NCBI GenBank assembly: GCA_050952935.1
Contig: JBMNLS010000002.1
Span: 248,001-312,000, forward strand
Origin: UBA6115 sp050952935
GTDB lineage: Bacteria > Bacillota > Clostridia > Christensenellales > Aristaeellaceae
Direction: 5' to 3'
Length of the DNA stretch: 64,000 bases
Shown here: in pieces, positions 59,894-64,000 of the stretch
Layout: each line of letters starts with the position of its first letter
Numbering within the stretch: the stretch's first letter is position 1
Notes under the pieces: generated by a model
Told to the model about the DNA's origin: nothing
What the model saw: the letters and a program-made list of their open reading frames with translations, nothing else
Database searches by the model: none
Made by a program: the position numbers and the translations under genes

Positions 59894-61771
59894 ATGATGA
59901 GAAAAACCCTATCCATACTCCTGGCCATGATGATGACGCTTGGCATGGTGTCCTTTGCGCTGGCAGAGGGCAACAGCTTCACCCCCGGAACCTATACCGG
60001 CGAGTCCAAAGACTATGGCGGCGAGATCACCGTGGAGGTGACCTTGAGCGAAACCCGGATTGAAGCCGTGAAGGTGCTTGAACAGAGCGAAACCCCAGGC
60101 ATCGGCAGCAACGCTGTTGAGATGCTGCCCGAGGCCATTGTGGCCGCCCAGTCCCTGCAGGTGGACAGCGTGGGCGGGGCCACCGTCAGCAGTGCCGGCA
60201 TCCTGGCCGCCGTGACGGACGCGCTTGCCAAGGCCGGGGTTAACGCCGCGGCGCTGGTTCCCACTGAAAGAGCGGAACCCACCGAGATGAAGGAAGAGGC
60301 GTTGGAGACAGATGTGGTGGTTATCGGCGCAGGCGGCGCCGGCATGACTGCAGCCATTGAGGCTGCCAATGCCGGTAGAAAGGTCATCTTGCTTGAAAAG
60401 GAGGCCCTCACCGGCGGCAACACCACCCGGGCCACCGGCGGCATGAACGCCGCTGACACCCCCTATCAGGACAAGGTGAGCTTTGAAGAAAATGCCGGCG
60501 TTGAAAAGACCCTGGAAAACGCCCGCAAACTGTATGGCGACGCGCTGAGCGATCTGATTGGCGTGGTGGAAGGCCAGTATGAGGCTTACCTCAAATCCCC
60601 CGAGGGCTATTTTGACACCCTGGATCTCTACATTTTGGACACCCTGGTGGGCGGAAAAAACATGAATGACAAGGAGCTGGTGCAGGTGCTCTCAAGCCAG
60701 TCGGCTGACGGCATCGAGTGGCTCAAGTCCATCGGCGCCACCCTGGAGAGCGTTGGCAGCTTTGGCGGCGCCAGCGTGAAGCGCATCCACCGCCCCGTGA
60801 ACGCCGAGGGCAAAACCGTGTCCGTGGGCGCTTACCTGGTGCCCATCCTCACCCAGAATGTGGAAGAGCTGGGCATCCAGATCCTGTACAATACCCCCGC
60901 CACCGAGCTGATGCTGGACAATGGCGCTGTCACCGGCGTTGTTGCCGTTTCCAAGGATACGACCTACCAGATCAAGGCCAAGGCCGTGGTGATCGCCACG
61001 GGCGGCTTTGGCGCCAATGTGGAGCTTTGTGCCAGCTACCGGCCCGACCTGACCGGTTTTGTCACCACCAACGCCCCCGGCGCCACAGGCGACGGTATTC
61101 AGCTGGGCATTTCTGCCGGCGCTGCCACGGTTGACCTGGACCAGATCCAGATCCACCCCACGGTGGAGCAGTCCACCAGCGCACTGATCACTGAAGGCCT
61201 GCGCGGCGACGGCGCCATTCTGGTGAACGCCGAGGGCAAGCGCTTTATTGATGAAGTGGGCACACGGGACGTGGTGAGCGCCGCTGAAATCGCCCAGCCC
61301 GGCAGCTTTGCCTGGCTGGTGATCGACCAGGCCATGGCCGATGCCTCCACCGTCATTGCGGGCTATATCAACCGGGGCCTCACCGTGACAGGCGAAAGCT
61401 ATGAAGCGCTGGCCGCGGCCATGGAGGTTGACCCCGCGGCGCTGGCCGCCACCATGGAAGCCTGGAACAAATCCGTGGCGGACAAGAAGGACGAGGCCTT
61501 TGGCCGCACCTCCTTTGCCAATCCGCTGGACACCGCCCCCTTCTACGCGATAAAAATCGCTCCCGGCGTGCACCACACGATGGGCGGGCTGAAAATCAAC
61601 ACCCAAACCCGGGTGCTCAATGAACAGGGCGAAGCCATCCCGGGGTTGTACGCGGCGGGAGAGGTCACCGGCGGCGTCCATGGCGCCAATCGTCTGGGCG
61701 GCAACGCTGTGGCCGACATCATCGTCTTTGGCCGCATCGCGGGCCAGCAGGCGGCTGAATACGCCAAATAA
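59894..61771 (+). CDS. Exported flavinylated FAD-dependent reductase (fumarate/urocanate reductase-like)
   Basis: A 625-residue secreted flavoprotein. Signal peptide residues 1-24 (ending ALA). FMN-binding domain about 28-115 with DSVGGATVSS, where Thr97 is the expected site for covalent FMN attachment by ApbE. FAD-binding fumarate-reductase domain from about 139: DVVVIGAGGAGMTAAIEAAN, LEKEALTGGNTTRATGGMNA, KRIHRP, DLDQIQIHPT, EGLRGDGAILVNAEGKRFID, and the substrate/active-site GGVHGANRLGGNA. No haem motif (CxxCH) is present. It would reduce an organic acceptor such as fumarate, urocanate or an unsaturated aryl acid outside the membrane with electrons passed through FMN. Strong GGAGG site. 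No apbE or electron donor gene is in the window. Confidence 0.88.
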   Translation: MMRKTLSILLAMMMTLGMVSFALAEGNSFTPGTYTGESKDYGGEITVEVTLSETRIEAVKVLEQSETPGIGSNAVEMLPEAIVAAQSLQVDSVGGATVSSAGILAAVTDALAKAGVNAAALVPTERAEPTEMKEEALETDVVVIGAGGAGMTAAIEAANAGRKVILLEKEALTGGNTTRATGGMNAADTPYQDKVSFEENAGVEKTLENARKLYGDALSDLIGVVEGQYEAYLKSPEGYFDTLDLYILDTLVGGKNMNDKELVQVLSSQSADGIEWLKSIGATLESVGSFGGASVKRIHRPVNAEGKTVSVGAYLVPILTQNVEELGIQILYNTPATELMLDNGAVTGVVAVSKDTTYQIKAKAVVIATGGFGANVELCASYRPDLTGFVTTNAPGATGDGIQLGISAGAATVDLDQIQIHPTVEQSTSALITEGLRGDGAILVNAEGKRFIDEVGTRDVVSAAEIAQPGSFAWLVIDQAMADASTVIAGYINRGLTVTGESYEALAAAMEVDPAALAATMEAWNKSVADKKDEAFGRTSFANPLDTAPFYAIKIAPGVHHTMGGLKINTQTRVLNEQGEAIPGLYAAGEVTGGVHGANRLGGNAVADIIVFGRIAGQQAAEYAK

Positions 61772-61792
61772 TCCTTATACCCCATGTAACCA

Positions 61793-61826
61793 CAGGCCGG
61801 CACGGAAATAGCGCCGGCCTGTTTTT
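61793..61826 (+). terminator. Intrinsic terminator of the flavoprotein reductase gene
   Basis: CAGGCCGGC pairs with GCCGGCCTG around an 11-base loop, followed by TTTTTAC. Confidence 0.85.
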
Positions 61827-61935
61827 ACCCTGCGATCAAAAATGAAATTTTCTTAATCTGTGCGGAACGGAGCTTTTATGTGATAGAATAGCCGTGGCGT
61901 TATTTTAGCACCGCACAGCACAGGAGAGCACAAGC

Positions 61936-64000
61936 ATGAACAATCCGCCTCGTGCCCTCACAGGGCTTAGCAGCCTGCAGGCAGAGCAGCTGCACCAGCA
62001 GGGCAAAGGCAACATCCCCCCAAAAAGCGCCGGGCACAGCCTGGGGCAGATCATCTTCAATAATCTGTTTACGTGGTTTAATATTCTCAACTTCATCCTT
62101 GCCGCCGCCCTCATCGCGGTGGACTCCTATCGCAATATGCTGTTTTTAGGGGTGGTGATCAGCAACACCCTCATCAGCACCATTCAGGAGGTGCGCGCCC
62201 GGAAAACCGTGGAAAGGCTGACCCTGCTGGTGGCCGCACCCGTGACTGTGATGCGGGATGGCCAGTGGGCCTATCTGCCCTCAGAAAGCCTGGTGGAAGG
62301 CGACCTGGTGCGCTTTTCGGCGGGCGACCAGGTTTGCGCGGATGCCATGGTGCTCTCCGGCCAGGGCGCCGCCAACGAATCTCTCCTGACCGGGGAGAGC
62401 GACCCGGTGCAAAAGGGGATAGACGACCACCTGTATTCCGGCTCCATCATCACCGAGGGGCGGCTGTATGTCCGCCTCACCCGGGTGGGGAGCGAAAGCT
62501 ATGCTGGGCAGCTGGTGCAAAGCGTGCGCCATGTGAAGACCTCCCGCAGTCAGCTGATGAATGACTTGAAAAAACTCATCCGTTTTATCAGCTATTTTCT
62601 GTTGCCCATTGGCCTCATCCTGTTTGCTAAGCAGTGCTGGGTGTTAAAGGAGCCCATCGCTTCCGCCGTCCCCGCCACGGTGGCAGCCATGCTGGGGATG
62701 ATTCCTGAAGGGCTGATGCTTCTGACCAGCATGACGCTAGCGGTGGGTGTCATCCGCCTGGGCCAGCAGAACACCCTGGTGCAGGAGCTTTACGGCATTG
62801 AGAACCTGGCCCGGGTGGATACCCTGTGCGTGGACAAAACCGGCACCATCACCAAGGGCTGCCTGCAGGTGGAGCAGGTCATCCCCCTTGAAGGTTATGA
62901 GCTTGCCCAGGTGAACAGCGCCATGCGGCAGATGCTGCAATCCTCCGAGGATGACAACGCCACCTTCCAGGCCCTGCGCAGCCACTGGGGCGGCGGCCCC
63001 GTGATGGCGGCGGAGCCGGTGGCGCTAAAGGTGCCTTTTTCCTCCGCCCGCAAATGGAGCGCTGTGGCCTTCACCACCCTGGGCAGCACCCTGGTGGGCG
63101 CGCCTGAATTCATTATGCAGGGCAACATGCCGGATTCTCTTGCCCGGCAGGTGGAAGAGTATTCCAGCCAGGGTTTGCGGGTGCTGCTGGTGGCCCATTC
63201 GCCCCTTTTTCCCCAGGATAATTGCCTGCCGGGTGAAATCACCCCCCAGGCGCTGATCCTCATGAACGATCAAATCCGGGAAGACTTTGCCGATACCGCT
63301 GATTTCCTGACGCAGGAGGGCGTTGATATCAAGATCCTTTCAGGGGATAACCCCCGCACGGTGGCGGAGGTGGCCCGGCGCGCCGGTCTGCCCAACGCGG
63401 ACAGCTGGGTGGACGCCTCCTGCCTTGACAGCGACGAGGCTTTGAGCCAGGCCGTCGCCCGGTATACGGTCTTTGGCCGGGTGGCCCCCGACCAAAAGAA
63501 AACGCTGGTGCAGGCGCTCCAGGCGGCCGGGCGCACCGTGGCCATGGTGGGGGATGGGGTGAATGACGTGCCCGCGCTTAAGGTGTGCGACTGCGCCATC
63601 GCCATGGCAGGGGGCAGCGATGCCGCCAGAAAAGTATCCCAGCTGACGCTGCTCAAAGAGAATTTTTCCGCCCTCCCCCAGGTGGTTCTGGAGGGTCGGC
63701 GGGTGATCAACAACATCACCCGCTCCGCTTCCCTGTTTCTGGTTAAAACCTGCTTTTCCTACCTGCTCTCCCTGCTGATGCTGATTTTGCCCCTGGCCTA
63801 TCCCTATCACCCCATCCAGATGACGCTGGTCAGCGTCTTCACCGTGGGTATCCCCTCCTTTTTCCTGGCCATGGAGCCCAACCGGGAGCGGGTGAAGGAC
63901 GGCTTTTTGGAAACCATCCTGAAAAACGCGCTGCCGGGGGCGCTGACCAACTTGGCGCTGGTGATGCTGACGCTGTTTTTCTCCGGCATTCTGCCGATTT
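61936..64000 (+). CDS. P-type cation-transporting ATPase, CtpE-like (3' end outside window)
   Basis: At least 688 residues of a P-type ATPase; the frame runs off the window. Order of motifs: N-terminal helices (TWFNILNFILAAALIAVDSY), actuator loop ANESLLTGESDPVQKG (TGES), M4 region MLGMIPEGLMLLTSMTLAVG (PEGL), phosphorylation site DTLCVDKTGTITKG (DKTGT), hinge TVAMVGDGVNDVPALKVCDC (GDGxND), then C-terminal membrane helices. The PEGL in M4, rather than CPC or SPC, excludes a heavy-metal pump and points to the CtpE-type (calcium-linked in mycobacteria) group. Ion is inferred. ATG 61936 has AGGAGA 8 bases upstream; TGATAGAAT at 61881-61889 may be its extended -10. Confidence 0.88.
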   Translation, partial: MNNPPRALTGLSSLQAEQLHQQGKGNIPPKSAGHSLGQIIFNNLFTWFNILNFILAAALIAVDSYRNMLFLGVVISNTLISTIQEVRARKTVERLTLLVAAPVTVMRDGQWAYLPSESLVEGDLVRFSAGDQVCADAMVLSGQGAANESLLTGESDPVQKGIDDHLYSGSIITEGRLYVRLTRVGSESYAGQLVQSVRHVKTSRSQLMNDLKKLIRFISYFLLPIGLILFAKQCWVLKEPIASAVPATVAAMLGMIPEGLMLLTSMTLAVGVIRLGQQNTLVQELYGIENLARVDTLCVDKTGTITKGCLQVEQVIPLEGYELAQVNSAMRQMLQSSEDDNATFQALRSHWGGGPVMAAEPVALKVPFSSARKWSAVAFTTLGSTLVGAPEFIMQGNMPDSLARQVEEYSSQGLRVLLVAHSPLFPQDNCLPGEITPQALILMNDQIREDFADTADFLTQEGVDIKILSGDNPRTVAEVARRAGLPNADSWVDASCLDSDEALSQAVARYTVFGRVAPDQKKTLVQALQAAGRTVAMVGDGVNDVPALKVCDCAIAMAGGSDAARKVSQLTLLKENFSALPQVVLEGRRVINNITRSASLFLVKTCFSYLLSLLMLILPLAYPYHPIQMTLVSVFTVGIPSFFLAMEPNRERVKDGFLETILKNALPGALTNLALVMLTLFFSGILPI

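Noticed and set aside
59683..59982. A continuous 99-codon minus-strand gene reaching into the flavoprotein reductase gene
   Set aside because: Only its lower part resembles integrase; the upper part is antisense to the signal peptide region of a clear gene. The lower part is reported as a pseudogene.

Overview
The window looks like a chromosomal segment from an anaerobic, moderately GC-rich Firmicute of the class Clostridia, possibly near Christensenellales. This placement is an inference. It rests on the hrcA-grpE-dnaK-dnaJ order with a canonical CIRCE operator, many TTG/GTG starts behind strong AAGGAGG sites, sigma-70-type promoters, a YlxP-like DUF503 protein, and anaerobic enzymes (molybdopterin oxidoreductase, PduL, ATP-type PEP carboxykinase, flavinylated fumarate-reductase-like protein). 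No rRNA, CRISPR array or complete insertion sequence was seen.

Layout. 0-2.5 kb: 3' part of a molybdopterin reductase operon (catalytic subunit, TorD chaperone, 4Fe-4S subunit). 2.6-10.2 kb: housekeeping metabolism (2-hydroxyacid dehydrogenase, DUF503, methyltransferase, sfsA, branched-chain aminotransferase) and a two-subunit ABC exporter. 10.2-11.7 kb: glnA with a promoter, a leader stem-loop and a terminator. 11.7-14.8 kb: a three-gene operon coding for a MotA/TolQ/ExbB-like channel with a long cytoplasmic tail, a MotB/OmpA-like partner and an anchored beta-rich protein. This ZorAB-like stator complex without Zorya effectors is the best candidate for an undescribed system. 14.8-18.7 kb: DMT exporter, PduL, and a secreted SH3/peptidoglycan-binding protein. 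18.7-24.1 kb: a sugar ABC importer operon headed by an RpiB/LacAB-type isomerase. 24.1-29 kb: an AT-rich flavin reductase, pckA, radC, a YdcF-type protein and asparaginase. 29-32 kb: a lower-GC block (YibE/F membrane protein, alkaline phosphatase) next to the 3' stub of a native-like yibE/F gene. 32-37 kb: C69 dipeptidase, disulfide oxidoreductase, Gfo/Idh/MocA dehydrogenase, aldo/keto reductase. 37-42.2 kb: heat-shock genes. 42.4-49.2 kb: a phosphate/polyphosphate run (Na/Pi-PhoU transporter, degenerate metallophosphoesterase, ppk1), then cysS and a ComEA-like gene. 49.2-53.6 kb: an AT-rich accessory patch with an MFS transporter and an ECF sigma/anti-sigma pair broken by four frameshifts, with two matching ECF promoters still visible. 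53.7-59 kb: EF-G-like GTPase, Nudix/small membrane protein/GNAT operon, amidotransferase-like protein, CPBP protease. 59-64 kb: two tRNA-Ser genes with a decayed tyrosine integrase beside them, an exported flavoprotein reductase, and a P-type ATPase cut by the window end.

How the parts fit. Most of the window is core chromosome. Accessory DNA has entered at 24.1-24.8, 29.1-32.0, 49.2-53.6 and 59.3-59.9 kb, recognised by base composition, broken genes and integrase remains. Respiratory and redox functions (molybdoenzyme, flavinylated reductase, disulfide reductase) and phosphorus metabolism (Na/Pi-PhoU, PPK1, alkaline phosphatase) are the two visible physiological themes.
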